Part shown: positions 26,986 through 36,555 of the stretch, piece after piece
How positions within the stretch are numbered: position 1 is the stretch's first letter
Layout of the letters: every line of letters starts with the position of its first letter
Assembly: GCF_009749395.1 (NCBI RefSeq)
Contig: NZ_WBIR01000012.1
Span: 18,394 to 82,393 of the forward strand
Source of the DNA: Agromyces salentinus
Lineage (GTDB): Bacteria > Actinomycetota > Actinomycetes > Actinomycetales > Microbacteriaceae
Reading direction: 5' to 3'
Length of the DNA stretch: 64,000 nucleotides
The notes under the pieces: generated by a model
The model's database searches: none
The model's input: the letters and a program-made list of their open reading frames with translations, nothing else
What the model was told of the DNA's origin: nothing
Translations under genes and position numbers: made by a program

Positions 26986-28038
26986 GTGAGCGAATCGACT
27001 TCACCGCCACTGGCGCGCGCGCTGCTCGAGCGAGACGGCGCGTCCCGCACGCTCGCGGATCGTGCCGCGCAGTTCGACGCCGATCCGACATCGCTCGTGC
27101 TGCTGCTGCGCGGGACCAAGGCGCTGCTCTCCGAGCGTGTGGAGGACGTCGCCCCTGCGCTCGACCTCCGCTCGCCCATCGAGGTCCGCGCCGTCCTCGG
27201 CGGTGCGGAGCGCGTGACCCTCCGCTGCTACCTGGGGCGACTCGTCACGGGTGTCGACGAGGCCCCCGGACACGCCTCCGTCGAAGATCGGCACGCGGCA
27301 TCCGACCTCGATCCCGGTTCGCTCCCGGCCTCGGCCGCACCGCCCGTCGAGGTGTGGGTGCTCGACGACGAGGCGGCCGATGCGATCGAGCCCGAGCCCG
27401 CCCGGTGGATCGGGCTCCGCCAGGCGGCGACCCAGCTCGAGGTGTACGAGGCGGGGCTGCTCGCGCAGGCCGTCGCGATCGCGAACTGGCACGCGGCGTC
27501 GCGGTTCTGCCCGCGCTGCGGGGGACCCACCGAGCTCGCCGAGGCGGGGTGGTCACGTCGGTGCACGGTCGACGGCGGCTCGATCTTCCCGCGCACCGAC
27601 CCGGCCGTGATCGTGCTGGTGACGGATGCGGAGGATCGCGTGCTGCTCGGCTCGAACGCGATGTGGGAGTCGAACCGATTCTCCCTGCTCGCCGGGTACG
27701 TCGAGCCTGGCGAATCGCTCGAGCACGCGGTCGTGCGCGAGATCGGCGAGGAGGCCGGACTCCCGGTCGGCGACGTGCAGTACGCAGGTTCGCAGCCCTG
27801 GCCGTTCCCCGCGAGCCTCATGCTCGGCTTCACCGCACGCGCCGTCGCGACGGCGCCGTCGCCGAAGGTCACGCCCGACGGCGTCGAGATCCTCGAGCTC
27901 CGGTGGTTCACCCGCGAGGAGTTGGCCGCGGCCCTTCCCGAGATCGGCTTCCCGGGCCGTACCTCGATCGCCGGTTGGCTGCTCGAGCGCTGGTTCGGCG
28001 CGCCGATCGAATCGTCGCCGCGCGGGTGGGGCGCATGA
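26986..28038 (+). CDS. nudC: NAD(+) diphosphatase / RNA deNADding Nudix hydrolase
   Basis: 350 residues. Zinc-ribbon remnant: Cys175, Cys178 and Cys193 are present, but the fourth position is Asp196 (CTVD). The Nudix box GYVEPGESLEHAVVREIGEE (from 237) is complete, and SQPWPFPAS at 269-277 is the NADH-specific signature. The enzyme splits NAD(H) to NMN(H) and AMP and can remove NAD caps from RNA. GTG 26986 follows GAGAGAGG; the frame is open upstream. Its stop overlaps the uvrD2 start (ATGA, 28035-28038). Confidence 0.9.
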   Translation: MSESTSPPLARALLERDGASRTLADRAAQFDADPTSLVLLLRGTKALLSERVEDVAPALDLRSPIEVRAVLGGAERVTLRCYLGRLVTGVDEAPGHASVEDRHAASDLDPGSLPASAAPPVEVWVLDDEAADAIEPEPARWIGLRQAATQLEVYEAGLLAQAVAIANWHAASRFCPRCGGPTELAEAGWSRRCTVDGGSIFPRTDPAVIVLVTDAEDRVLLGSNAMWESNRFSLLAGYVEPGESLEHAVVREIGEEAGLPVGDVQYAGSQPWPFPASLMLGFTARAVATAPSPKVTPDGVEILELRWFTREELAAALPEIGFPGRTSIAGWLLERWFGAPIESSPRGWGA

Positions 28039-29861
28039 CCGGCACGTCCGATCCGCTCCTGGCCGACCTCGACGACGAGCAGCGCATCGCGGCGGAGGCA
28101 CTGCTCGGCCCGGTCTGCATCCTCGCCGGCGCCGGCACGGGCAAGACGCGGGCGATCACGCACCGCATCGCCTACGGGGTCTCCACGGGCACGTACGATC
28201 CGGCCCGCATCATGGCGCTGACGTTCACCGCCCGCGCGGCCGCGGAACTCCGTGAACGCCTGCGGGCGCTGGGCGCCGGCGGAGTGCCGGTTCGCACCTT
28301 CCACGCGGCGGCGCTCGCCCAGCTCAACCACTTCTGGCCGCTCGTGGTCGGCGGCTCGGCGCCCCGCGTGCTCGAGTACAAGGGGCGGATGCTGGGAGCG
28401 GCCGCCGAGTCCATCCGGCTCCGCGTCGACCAAGCGACCCTGAGGGATGTCGCGGCCGAGATCGAGTGGCGCAAGGTGACGCTCATGACGCCCGAGGCCT
28501 CCGAGACGCGGCTGGCGGTGCGCGGTGCACCCGGCTCCCTGACGCCCGAGCAGTTCCGCGACCTGCTGGCGGCCTACGAACGGCTGAAGGACGAGCGCCG
28601 TCAGCTCGACTTCGAGGACGTGCTGCTCGCCACGGCGGGCATGATCGAAGCCGAGGCCTCGGTGGCGATGCAGGTGCACGAGAGCTATCGCCACTTCGTC
28701 GTCGACGAGTACCAGGACGTCTCGCCGGCGCAGCAGCACCTGCTCGACCTCTGGCTCGGAGATCGCCGGGAGCTCTGCGTGGTCGGCGACGCGAGCCAGA
28801 CGATCTACTCGTTCGCCGGGGCGACCCCCGAGTACCTGCTCGACTTCGACCGCCGGTTCCAGGACGCGACCGTCGTGCGGCTCGAACGCAACTACCGATC
28901 GACGGAGCCGATCGTCGACGCGGCGAACCGGTTGATGCGCGGACGCGCCGGGGCGTTGCAGTTGCGGTCGATGGCCGATGCGGCGAGCACGGCGGATGCC
29001 GCGGCGGCGGCCGATCCCGTGATCGCGACGGATGCGGCGGCTGCCCGGCCCGCTGCGGCCCGGCGCTCGTCGGTGGAACCGGCCGTGACGTCGTACGCCG
29101 ACGAGCTGGCCGAGGCGCGGGGAGTCGCGACGCTGGTCCGGGCACGTATCGATGCCGGCATCCGGCCGGAGTCCATCGCCATCCTCATGCGCGTCAACTC
29201 GCAGTCGGCGATGCTCGAGCATGCGCTCGACGAGGTCGGCGTGGCCTCCCGGATCCGCGGTGCCGTGCGCTTCTTCGACCAGCCCGAGGTCCGGCAGGCG
29301 GTGCAGGCGCTGCGTGCGGCTGCCCTCACGATCGCGAACGAACCGCTGTTCAAGTCGGTGAGCGACGTGCTGCGCTCGCTCGGCTGGTCGGCGCAGGCGC
29401 CGGACGGCCCCGGTGCGGTGCGGGCCCGCTGGGAATCCCTGAACGCACTGGCACGGCTCGTCGACGACTCGCCGCCCGGCACCACGTTCCGGGCGTTCGC
29501 CGACGACCTGCGGGCGCGTGCGGAGGCCCATCACGAGCCGACGGTCGCTGCCGTCACGCTCGCCACGTTGCACTCCGCGAAGGGACTCGAGTGGGACGAG
29601 GTGCACATCGTGGGCCTCACGGAGGGCATGCTGCCGATCGCCTACGCGAAGACCCTCGAGGCGATCGACGAGGAACGGCGGCTCTTCTACGTCGGCGTCA
29701 CGCGGGCACGGCGGCGGTTGTCGTTGAGCTGGGCCCGGGTCGGCGGCCAGCATCGGTCAGAGCGTGCGGAATCGCGATTCCTCCAGGAGCTCGGCACCCG
29801 CACTGCGGGTGCTCCTCGTGCCGCCGGTGCTGCACGGCGCTCGGAGACCGCGCGAAGCTGA
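28035..29861 (+). CDS. uvrD2: UvrD2-type SF1A DNA helicase without HRDC domain
   Basis: 608 residues. Motifs: Walker A GAGTGKTRAI, Ia LTFTARAA, II VVDEYQDVS, III GDASQTIYSFAGA, IV ERNYRST, V LHSAKGLEWDEV, VI FYVGVTRARRRL. The protein stops soon after motif VI; mycobacterial UvrD2 continues through a tetracysteine and an HRDC domain, which are absent. It probably unwinds 3'-tailed DNA in repair. Cotranscribed with nudC. The final 164 bases overlap the convergent cyclodehydratase-like gene. Confidence 0.85.
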   Translation: MTGTSDPLLADLDDEQRIAAEALLGPVCILAGAGTGKTRAITHRIAYGVSTGTYDPARIMALTFTARAAAELRERLRALGAGGVPVRTFHAAALAQLNHFWPLVVGGSAPRVLEYKGRMLGAAAESIRLRVDQATLRDVAAEIEWRKVTLMTPEASETRLAVRGAPGSLTPEQFRDLLAAYERLKDERRQLDFEDVLLATAGMIEAEASVAMQVHESYRHFVVDEYQDVSPAQQHLLDLWLGDRRELCVVGDASQTIYSFAGATPEYLLDFDRRFQDATVVRLERNYRSTEPIVDAANRLMRGRAGALQLRSMADAASTADAAAAADPVIATDAAAARPAAARRSSVEPAVTSYADELAEARGVATLVRARIDAGIRPESIAILMRVNSQSAMLEHALDEVGVASRIRGAVRFFDQPEVRQAVQALRAAALTIANEPLFKSVSDVLRSLGWSAQAPDGPGAVRARWESLNALARLVDDSPPGTTFRAFADDLRARAEAHHEPTVAAVTLATLHSAKGLEWDEVHIVGLTEGMLPIAYAKTLEAIDEERRLFYVGVTRARRRLSLSWARVGGQHRSERAESRFLQELGTRTAGAPRAAGAARRSETARS

Positions 29862-30591
29862 TCGAGGCCGCGGTGAGGCTCGACCCGCCTTGACGGAGGT
29901 GGTCGTCGACTGCGGCGGCCGCAGCGGATGCGGCATCGAACCGCACGCGGGCCGGGTCCTCGGGCACGGGTCGCCCGGCGAGCTGTGCGGCGATCACCGG
30001 CCACGCGGCATCCGCATCGCGCCTCGCGAGGTCCAGGCACCGGATGCAGGGTCCGGAGCCCGGCTCGACGAGCGGTCCGACCCTGACCCCGGCGTCGTCG
30101 GCGAGCACCACCAGGTGCGGGATGTCGCGCCGCATCCACGGGAGGTGCCGTCCCGGCGGGATCGCCCAGCCGGCGACGATCACGACCAGCGCCGGGTCGC
30201 CCTGGCACGCGTCGAGCGGGCCGGCGTCGTACCCGAGGGCGAGGAGGTGCGCGGCGATGAGCTCGGCGAGCGGACCCTCTCCGTCGACGGCGACCACGAG
30301 CCGGCCAGCAGGGTCGGGGAGGCGGGTCGTGGCATCCGACGGCCCCTCGGGTGTCACGCAGGCCGGGGCGAGCCGGGCGACGAACTCGCGCACCTGCTCG
30401 GGAGAGCCGTCGAGCCCCGAGCCGATCGTGATGAGCGTCGCGAGGCCGGCACCGTGGCGAAGGGCCTGCAGCAGGCCGGTCTCGAGCGCGCCGGGTCGCT
30501 CGATCACGGCGCGCGGCGACGCGGCGCCGACCTGGACGGTGTCGGGCGAGCGCCAGACGACGGGCAGCGCTGGGTCGAGTCGAGGCGTCAT
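29698..30591 (-). CDS. Cyclodehydratase/ThiF-related protein (TOMM leader-binding type)
   Basis: 297 residues. Two Cys pairs, Cys182/185 (GPCIRCLDL) and Cys264/266 (HPQCGC), match the structural zinc site of E1-like/YcaO-partner proteins. The N-terminal 100 residues resemble the peptide-clamp region, and no ATP-binding GxGxxG is seen. Relatives are annotated as TOMM precursor leader-binding or bacteriocin cyclodehydratase proteins, but no precursor peptide or YcaO gene is nearby, so the client is unknown. Its last 30 or so residues are encoded opposite the uvrD2 end and may be an unconserved tail. Confidence 0.6.
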   Translation of the reverse strand: MTPRLDPALPVVWRSPDTVQVGAASPRAVIERPGALETGLLQALRHGAGLATLITIGSGLDGSPEQVREFVARLAPACVTPEGPSDATTRLPDPAGRLVVAVDGEGPLAELIAAHLLALGYDAGPLDACQGDPALVVIVAGWAIPPGRHLPWMRRDIPHLVVLADDAGVRVGPLVEPGSGPCIRCLDLARRDADAAWPVIAAQLAGRPVPEDPARVRFDAASAAAAAVDDHLRQGGSSLTAASISFARSPSAVQHRRHEEHPQCGCRAPGGIAIPHALTDAGRRPGPSSTTTAAVPA

Positions 30592-30710
30592 GCCGCGAGC
30601 ATGCCTGATCCGGCGCGCCCGCCATGCCGCCTCTCCACAGGCGGGGGAGCACCGCGGACCATGCGGGCGGGATCGGCTCAGGCGAAGGCCGGCGCGCGGC
30701 AGCCGCCCAC

Positions 30711-30784
30711 CAGCGTCAGGCGGGCGGCGGCTCCGGCGACAGCATCAGGCGGCTCAGGCGACAGCGTCAGGCGGGCGGCGGGCT
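30711..30784. repeat. 23-bp direct repeat with 51-bp period at the end of the DUF2342 gene
   Basis: Identical 23-base copies occupy 30711-30733 and 30762-30784. The second contains the stop codon (30767-30769). A partial third variant lies between them. This appears to be a local duplication of the gene's 3' end. Confidence 0.75.
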
Positions 30785-32200
30785 CGGCCGATCGCCGCCG
30801 TCGGGCTCCTCGCCGGCGTCGTCGCCCGAACCGGGCTCGCTGCCGTCCTCGCCCGGGGCGGCGGGCGTCTCTCCGCGCAGGAGCTGCTCGAGCGCCTGGT
30901 CGAAGTCGTCGTCGGCCTCGGAGGTCTCGGACTCGGTGCCGGTGAGCCGCGCGATGAGCGAGGACGGGTCGTCGAGGTCTTCGGCCGTCGGGAGGATGTC
31001 GGGATGCGCCCAGAGGGCATCGCGCTGCTCGATGCCGACCGCGTCGCCGACGGCGCGCCACAGCGCGGTGGCCTCGCGCAGCCGGCGGGGGCGCAACTCC
31101 AGCCCGACGAGCGTCGCGAATGCGGATTCGGCGGGGCCGCCCGTCGCACGGCGCCGGCGGATGGTCTCGGCGATCGCGTCGGACTTCGGCAGGCGGGAGG
31201 TCGCGTCGGCCGTGGCCTGGTCGACCCAGCCCTCGATGAGCGCGAGCATCGTCTCGAGCCGGGCGAGCGCGGCCTCCTGCGCCTCGCTCCTCGGACTGAT
31301 GAGCGCGCCGGACTCGACCGCCTGGCGCAGCTCATCGGTGTTCGAGGGGTCGAAGCCCTCGGCGAGGGTCGCGAGCCGCTCGGTGTCGATCTCGATGCCG
31401 CGGGCGTAGGCGGTGATCGCGCTGATCAGGTTCAGGCGCAACCACCGGGCGTGCCGGAACAGGCGGGCGTGCGCGAGCTCGCGGACCGCGAGGTAGAGCT
31501 CGACCTCGGTCGAGGGGATGTCAAGGTCGGCGCCGAACTCCGCGATGTTCTGCGGGACGAGCGCCGCCCTGCCGTCGGACTGCAGCGGGATGCCGACGTC
31601 GCCGCCGGAGACGACCTCGCTCGCGAGCTGGCCGACCACCTGCCCGAGCTGCATGGCGAACATCGCGCCGCCGATGCCGCGCATGAGCTTGCTCGCGCCG
31701 TCGATCATCGACTGCATCTCTTCGGGCGCCTGCTCCCGCATGACCCTTGTCAGGGCATCGGAGATGCTGAGGGCGACGGGCTCGGCGAGCTGGGTCCACA
31801 CGGGCATGGTGGCGGCCACCCACCCGCGACGGGTGAGCAACTCGGGGGAGTCGGGCAGCCTCGAGAAGTCCACCGCCTCGTCGAGCCAGAGCGAGGCCAC
31901 CTGCAGGGCCTGATCGAGCCGGGTGCGCTCCTCATCGGTGATCTGCACCTGCGCGGATGCCGCTCGCTGCTCGCCCTGGCGGAGCGCGACGTTCCAGTCG
32001 ATGCCGTCGCCCGCCTGGTTCATCGCCTGCTGCAGCTGACCGAACAGTGCGGCCATGCTCGCGGGATCGTTGGGCAGCCCGGCCGCACCCGCCAGCTGCG
32101 CCGGGTCGATGTCGCCGGCTCCGGAGAGCAGGTTGCGGAGCATCTCGCGGAACTCCTCTTCGGGGTTCGTCTCGCCGGGCTCGTCGTTCCCATCGGCCAC
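30767..32200 (-). CDS. DUF2342/TIGR03624 family putative zinc-dependent metalloprotease
   Basis: 477 residues. The family core is recognisable: a Gly/Ala-rich helical region (MRGIGGAMFAMQLGQVVGQLA), VPQNIAEF, VELYLAVRELAHARLFRHARWL and ALIEGWVDQATADA. Databases call it a zinc-dependent metalloprotease or F420-associated hydrolase, but a textbook HExxH is absent (RELAHA), so catalysis is not established. The C-terminus is Asp/Glu/Gly-rich. GTG 32200 is chosen because AGGAGG stands 8 bases before it; the GTG at 32209 sits on that ribosome-binding site. It is divergent from the PDZ protease gene. Confidence 0.7.
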   Translation of the reverse strand: MADGNDEPGETNPEEEFREMLRNLLSGAGDIDPAQLAGAAGLPNDPASMAALFGQLQQAMNQAGDGIDWNVALRQGEQRAASAQVQITDEERTRLDQALQVASLWLDEAVDFSRLPDSPELLTRRGWVAATMPVWTQLAEPVALSISDALTRVMREQAPEEMQSMIDGASKLMRGIGGAMFAMQLGQVVGQLASEVVSGGDVGIPLQSDGRAALVPQNIAEFGADLDIPSTEVELYLAVRELAHARLFRHARWLRLNLISAITAYARGIEIDTERLATLAEGFDPSNTDELRQAVESGALISPRSEAQEAALARLETMLALIEGWVDQATADATSRLPKSDAIAETIRRRRATGGPAESAFATLVGLELRPRRLREATALWRAVGDAVGIEQRDALWAHPDILPTAEDLDDPSSLIARLTGTESETSEADDDFDQALEQLLRGETPAAPGEDGSEPGSGDDAGEEPDGGDRPSPPPA

Positions 32201-32283
32201 GTGAGCCACCTCCTGTCAAGTTCCCTCCAACCGTAGCGCCGCGCCCGGGACGCGAGGCTGGGAAATGCCTTAAGCTGGCGGTT

Positions 32284-32312
32284 CCCGGTGTCCGCCCGTC
32301 GCGAACACCGGG
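32284..32312 (+). other. Hairpin in the leader of the PDZ/Lon-like gene
   Basis: CCCGGTGT pairs with ACACCGGG across a 13-base loop, 45 bases before the ATG at 32358. It may affect mRNA stability or initiation; there is no direct evidence. Confidence 0.35.
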
Positions 32313-32357
32313 GCATCCGGAACCATGCGGTGGCTCGAACCGCTCGGAAGGACACCC

Positions 32358-33500
32358 ATGGCCCTGTTCGACGACGATCGATCGCCGATGCCCGAATCGC
32401 TCGGGCCCGATGCGGGGTCGCCGCGACGTGGAGCGGCACGGCCGCTCCGGGAGCGCATCGGCTGGTGGGCCGCAGTGACGGCGACGATCATCGGCCTCGT
32501 GTTCGTGTTCGTCCCGTCGCCGTACGTCATCGAGCGACCGGGGCCCGTCTACGACACCCTCGGCACGGCCGAGCACGAGGGCGAGGAGATCCCGCTCATC
32601 GAGATCCCCGATGAGGAGACCTTCCCGACCGACGGCGAACTCAACCTCCTGACCGTCTCGGTCGTCGGCCGGCCCGGATCCACGCCGACGTGGTTCGAGG
32701 TGCTCGGTGCGTGGTTCGACCGGCAGCAATCGGTCGTGCCGATGGAGGCGATCTTCCCGCCCGGCCTCAGCAACGAGGACCGCGACGCCCAGAACACGGC
32801 CGCCATGGTCGACTCGCAGCAGGACGCGATCGCGGCCGCACTGGTCGAGCTCGGCTACGAGTTCCCGCGAGAGGTCACCGTCTCCGGCATCCTCGAGGAC
32901 GGCCCGGCGAACGGCCTCCTCGAGGACGACGACGTGATCGAGGCGGTGAACGGCACCGAGGTCTTCTCGATCGACGAGTTGCGCGCCGCCGTGCAGGAGA
33001 ACGGCACGGAGTCGCCGGCGCGGCTCGACGTCCTCCGGGACGGCACCACGACCGCGATCGAGGTCACGCCGACCGACTCCGGCGGCACCGCGGTGCTCGG
33101 CATCGGCGTGCGCATGGTCTACGAGTTCCCGATCGACGTCGAGCTCCAGCTCGACGACGTCGGAGGCCCGAGCGCCGGCATGATGTTCGCGCTCGGCATC
33201 GTCGACAAGCTGACGCCGGGCGCGATGACCGGCGGCGAGGTCGTCGCCGGCACCGGCACGATCGACTCCGCCGGGGTCGTCGGGCCGATCGGCGGCATCC
33301 GCCAGAAGCTGTGGGGAGCGAAGGATGCCGGTGCCACCGTGTTCCTCGCACCGGAGTCGAACTGCGACGAGGTCACGGGCCACGTCCCCGACGGCCTCGA
33401 CGTCTTCGCGGTCAGCGACCTCGACCAGGCGCGCGAGATCGTCGAGGCGACCGGCGAGGGCGCGGACACCGCGAGCTTCGCCACCTGCCCGGCCTCCTGA
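32358..33500 (+). CDS. PDZ-domain Lon-like (S16) membrane-anchored protease
   Basis: 380 residues: one transmembrane helix (about 35-55), an extracytoplasmic region, a PDZ domain (about 165-240) and a Lon C-terminal protease domain. The catalytic dyad is Ser272 in GGPSAGMM and Lys317 in IRQKLWGA. It lacks the AAA module, like the YlbL/Rv3194c group. It probably trims or degrades secreted or membrane proteins. ATG 32358 follows GGAAGGA. The gene lies between the DUF2342 and UPF0182 genes, an order also found in mycobacteria. Confidence 0.85.
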   Translation: MALFDDDRSPMPESLGPDAGSPRRGAARPLRERIGWWAAVTATIIGLVFVFVPSPYVIERPGPVYDTLGTAEHEGEEIPLIEIPDEETFPTDGELNLLTVSVVGRPGSTPTWFEVLGAWFDRQQSVVPMEAIFPPGLSNEDRDAQNTAAMVDSQQDAIAAALVELGYEFPREVTVSGILEDGPANGLLEDDDVIEAVNGTEVFSIDELRAAVQENGTESPARLDVLRDGTTTAIEVTPTDSGGTAVLGIGVRMVYEFPIDVELQLDDVGGPSAGMMFALGIVDKLTPGAMTGGEVVAGTGTIDSAGVVGPIGGIRQKLWGAKDAGATVFLAPESNCDEVTGHVPDGLDVFAVSDLDQAREIVEATGEGADTASFATCPAS

Positions 33501-33590
33501 CGCCTTCCACCTCGTTCCGGGCAGATGCTCGGGTTCGCGACCATAGGATGGAATCTCGATCCGTCCCGACCGAACAACAAGAGGCCGAGA

Positions 33591-36488
33591 GTGACAGCAC
33601 AGACGCAAGAACCGAGGACATCGCGCCGTCGAGCGCCCATCGCCCTGACGATCGGGGTGTTGGCAGTGCTCGTGATCGCGTTCTTCGTGTTCGTCGGGCT
33701 CTACGCAGACGTGCTCTGGTACGACCAGCTGGGCTTCCTCGAGGTGCTCACCACGCAGTGGGTGGCCCGATCGGTCCTGTTCGTCATCGGCTTCGTCGCC
33801 ATGGCGCTGCCGGTCTGGGCCTCGATCCAGATCGCGTACCGCACGCGACCGGTCTACGCGAAGCTCAACTCGCAGCTCGACCGCTACCAGGAGGTCTTCG
33901 AGCCCCTGCGACGGCTCGCGATGTACGGCATCCCCGTGGTGCTCGGCATCTTCGCCGGCGTCTCGACGTCGAGCCGCTGGGACCTGACGCTCACGTGGTT
34001 GAACCGCACCCCGTTCGGCTCGACCGACCCGCAGTTCGGCTTCGACCTCGGCTTCTACGTGTTCGAGCTGCCCTTCTACCGGTCGATCATCGGCTTCGCG
34101 TCGGCGGTCGTGCTCCTCTCGCTGCTGCTCGTGGCCGCGACCAATTACCTCTACGGCGCGATCCGCGTCAGCGGCCGCGAGGTCGTCATCTCCAAGTCGG
34201 CTCGCGTGCAGATCGCGATCACGGCCGGCCTCTACCTGCTGCTGCAGGGCGTCAGCATCTGGTTCGACCAGTACGCCACGGTCAGCGAGACCGGCTCGCT
34301 CATCACGGGTGCGGCCTACACCGACGTGAACGCGGTGATCCCCGGCCGCCAGATCCTCGCGGTCGCGGCGATCGGCGTCGCCGTGCTGTTCGTGGTGACG
34401 GCGATCATCGGCCGGTGGCGACTGCCGCTCGTCGGCGTGGCCCTCCTCGTGGTCTCGAGCCTGCTCATCGGCACGCTCTACCCGTGGGTCGTGCAGCGCT
34501 TCCAGGTCGACCCGAGCCCCCGAACCCTCGAGGCCCCGTTCATCCAACGCAATATCGACCTCACGCGAGACGCGTACGGCGTGGCCGACATCGAGGAGAT
34601 CCCGTTCGAGGCGAAGACCAACGCCGAGCCGGGTGCGCTCCGCTCCGACGCCGAGACGACCGCGAACATCCGCCTCATGGACCCGCTCGTCATCAGTCCC
34701 GCGTTCCAGCAGCTCGAGCAGTTCCGGCAGTACTACCAGTTCCCCGATCGCCTCGACGTCGACCGCTACCAGATCGACGGACAGACCCAGGACACCGTCG
34801 TCGCCGTGCGCGACCTCAAGCTCTCGGGCCTCGGCGACGCCGAGACCTGGTACAACTCGCACATCGTCTACACCCACGGGTACGGCCTCGTGGCCGCGGC
34901 CGGAAACCAGCGCTCAGCCGGCGGACAGCCCTTGTTCGTGCAGTCGGGAATCCCGTCCTCCGGTGACCTCGGCGAGTTCGAGCCGCGCGTCTACTTCGGC
35001 GAGAACTCGCCCGACTACTCGATCGTGGGCGCACCGGAGGGCACCAAGCCCGTCGAGCTCGACTACCCCGCGGGCGGCGACAACGACGAGCAGACCCAGA
35101 CGACGTTCGAGGGCGACGGCGGGCCGAAGCTCGACAACGTCTTCACGAAGCTGGCCTACGCGCTGAAGTTCCAGTCGGAGCAGATCTTCCTCTCCGACGC
35201 CGTGAACACGACGTCGCAGATCCTCTACGACCGCGACCCGATCGAGCGCGTCCGGAAGGTCGCACCGTACCTGACGCCCGACTCGGACGCCTATCCGTCG
35301 GTCGTCGACGGCAAGCTCGTCTGGATCGTCGACGCCTACACGCTGACCGACCAGTACCCGTACTCCAACAAGGTGAGCATGAGCGAGGCGATCGCCGACA
35401 GCGAGAGCCTGCCGACGACGCTGCCGTTCGACGAGGTCAACTACATCCGCAACTCCGTCAAGGCGACGGTCGACGCGTACGACGGCTCGGTCACGCTCTA
35501 CGCGTGGGACACCGAGGACCCCATCCTGAAGACCTGGCAGAAGGTCTTCCCGTCGACGATCGAGCCGCTGAGCAAGATGTCGGGCGAGCTGATGAGCCAC
35601 GTCCGGTACCCGGCCGACCTCTTCAAGATGCAGCGCGCGGTGCTCGGGCGCTATCACGTGACCGACGCGAGTGCGTTCTACTCGCGGGAGGATGCGTGGA
35701 CGACGCCCAAGGAGCCCACGGAGCCGGCGAACACCACGCTCCTGCAGCCGCCCTACTACCTGACCATGCAGATGCCCGGCCAGGACGTGCCGTCGTACTC
35801 GCTCTACTCGACGTTCATCCCCGAGGCGAGCGGTGACCAGAGCCGCAACGTGCTGCGCGGTTACCTCGCGGTCGACGCCGACGCCGGCAACACCGACGGC
35901 GAACGCGCTGACGGCTACGGCAAGCTCCGGCTGCTGACCCTGCCCGAGGACGACAACGTGCCCGGTCCCGGTCAGGTCCAGGCCACGTTCAACTCGGACC
36001 CGACCGTGTCGCAGTCGTTGAACCTGCTGAAGCAGGGCCAGTCCGACGTGATCAACGGCAACCTGCTCACGGTTCCCGTCGGCGGTGGCCTGCTGTACGT
36101 GCAGCCGGTCTACGTCAAGTCCACGGGCAACACGAGCTACCCGCTGCTGCAGAAGGTGCTCGTGGCATTCGGTGACGAGATCGCCTTCCAGGACACCCTC
36201 GACCTCGCACTCGACGTGCTCTTCGGCGGGGACTCCGGAGCGGATGCCGGCGACCAGGCGGTCGATCCGAATGCGACGCCCGAGACGCCCGCCGAGGGCG
36301 AAGGCGAAGGCGACGAATCGACCACGCCGCCGAGCGATGAGGTGCAGTCTCTGCTGAACCAGGCGCAGGCGCAGATCAAGGCGAAGCAGGCCGCGCTCTC
36401 CGAGGGCGACTGGGTGGCCTATGGCGCAGCGGACGCGCAGCTCGCCGAGATCATCGCGAAGCTGCTCCAGGTCACTGCGGGCGAATAG
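33591..36488 (+). CDS. UPF0182 large membrane protein
   Basis: 965 residues. Seven hydrophobic helices occupy about residues 20-310, followed by a very long extracytoplasmic domain rich in Asp/Tyr. Characteristic segments include DVLWYDQLGFLEVL, PWVVQRFQVDPS and FLSDAVNTTSQILYDRDP, and the chain matches COG1615/UPF0182 from end to end. Function unknown. A Glu/Asp/Pro-rich insertion precedes a final helical hairpin. GTG 33591 follows GAGGCCGAGA. A TAGGAT box at about 33543 may be its -10. Confidence 0.85.
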   Translation: MTAQTQEPRTSRRRAPIALTIGVLAVLVIAFFVFVGLYADVLWYDQLGFLEVLTTQWVARSVLFVIGFVAMALPVWASIQIAYRTRPVYAKLNSQLDRYQEVFEPLRRLAMYGIPVVLGIFAGVSTSSRWDLTLTWLNRTPFGSTDPQFGFDLGFYVFELPFYRSIIGFASAVVLLSLLLVAATNYLYGAIRVSGREVVISKSARVQIAITAGLYLLLQGVSIWFDQYATVSETGSLITGAAYTDVNAVIPGRQILAVAAIGVAVLFVVTAIIGRWRLPLVGVALLVVSSLLIGTLYPWVVQRFQVDPSPRTLEAPFIQRNIDLTRDAYGVADIEEIPFEAKTNAEPGALRSDAETTANIRLMDPLVISPAFQQLEQFRQYYQFPDRLDVDRYQIDGQTQDTVVAVRDLKLSGLGDAETWYNSHIVYTHGYGLVAAAGNQRSAGGQPLFVQSGIPSSGDLGEFEPRVYFGENSPDYSIVGAPEGTKPVELDYPAGGDNDEQTQTTFEGDGGPKLDNVFTKLAYALKFQSEQIFLSDAVNTTSQILYDRDPIERVRKVAPYLTPDSDAYPSVVDGKLVWIVDAYTLTDQYPYSNKVSMSEAIADSESLPTTLPFDEVNYIRNSVKATVDAYDGSVTLYAWDTEDPILKTWQKVFPSTIEPLSKMSGELMSHVRYPADLFKMQRAVLGRYHVTDASAFYSREDAWTTPKEPTEPANTTLLQPPYYLTMQMPGQDVPSYSLYSTFIPEASGDQSRNVLRGYLAVDADAGNTDGERADGYGKLRLLTLPEDDNVPGPGQVQATFNSDPTVSQSLNLLKQGQSDVINGNLLTVPVGGGLLYVQPVYVKSTGNTSYPLLQKVLVAFGDEIAFQDTLDLALDVLFGGDSGADAGDQAVDPNATPETPAEGEGEGDESTTPPSDEVQSLLNQAQAQIKAKQAALSEGDWVAYGAADAQLAEIIAKLLQVTAGE

Positions 36489-36506
36489 CTGCGCTCCGAC
36501 AGACAC

Positions 36507-36538
36507 CGATGGCCGGCAGGGAGACCTGCCGGCCATCG
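36507..36538. terminator. Bidirectional terminator between UPF0182 and chitinase genes
   Basis: A perfect 14-bp stem (CGATGGCCGGCAGG with its complement) closes a GAGA tetraloop between two convergent stops. Confidence 0.85.
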
Positions 36539-36555
36539 ACGCGTGCGGGGAGGTG

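Noticed and set aside
29687..30652. Alternative minus-strand frame over the cyclodehydratase-like gene
   Set aside because: It lacks the paired Cys motifs and is Arg-rich; the frame ending at 29698 carries the recognisable features.
30767..32200. HExxH zinc protease motif in the DUF2342 protein
   Set aside because: The nearest segment reads RELAHARLF; no HExxH exists, so protease activity is not asserted.
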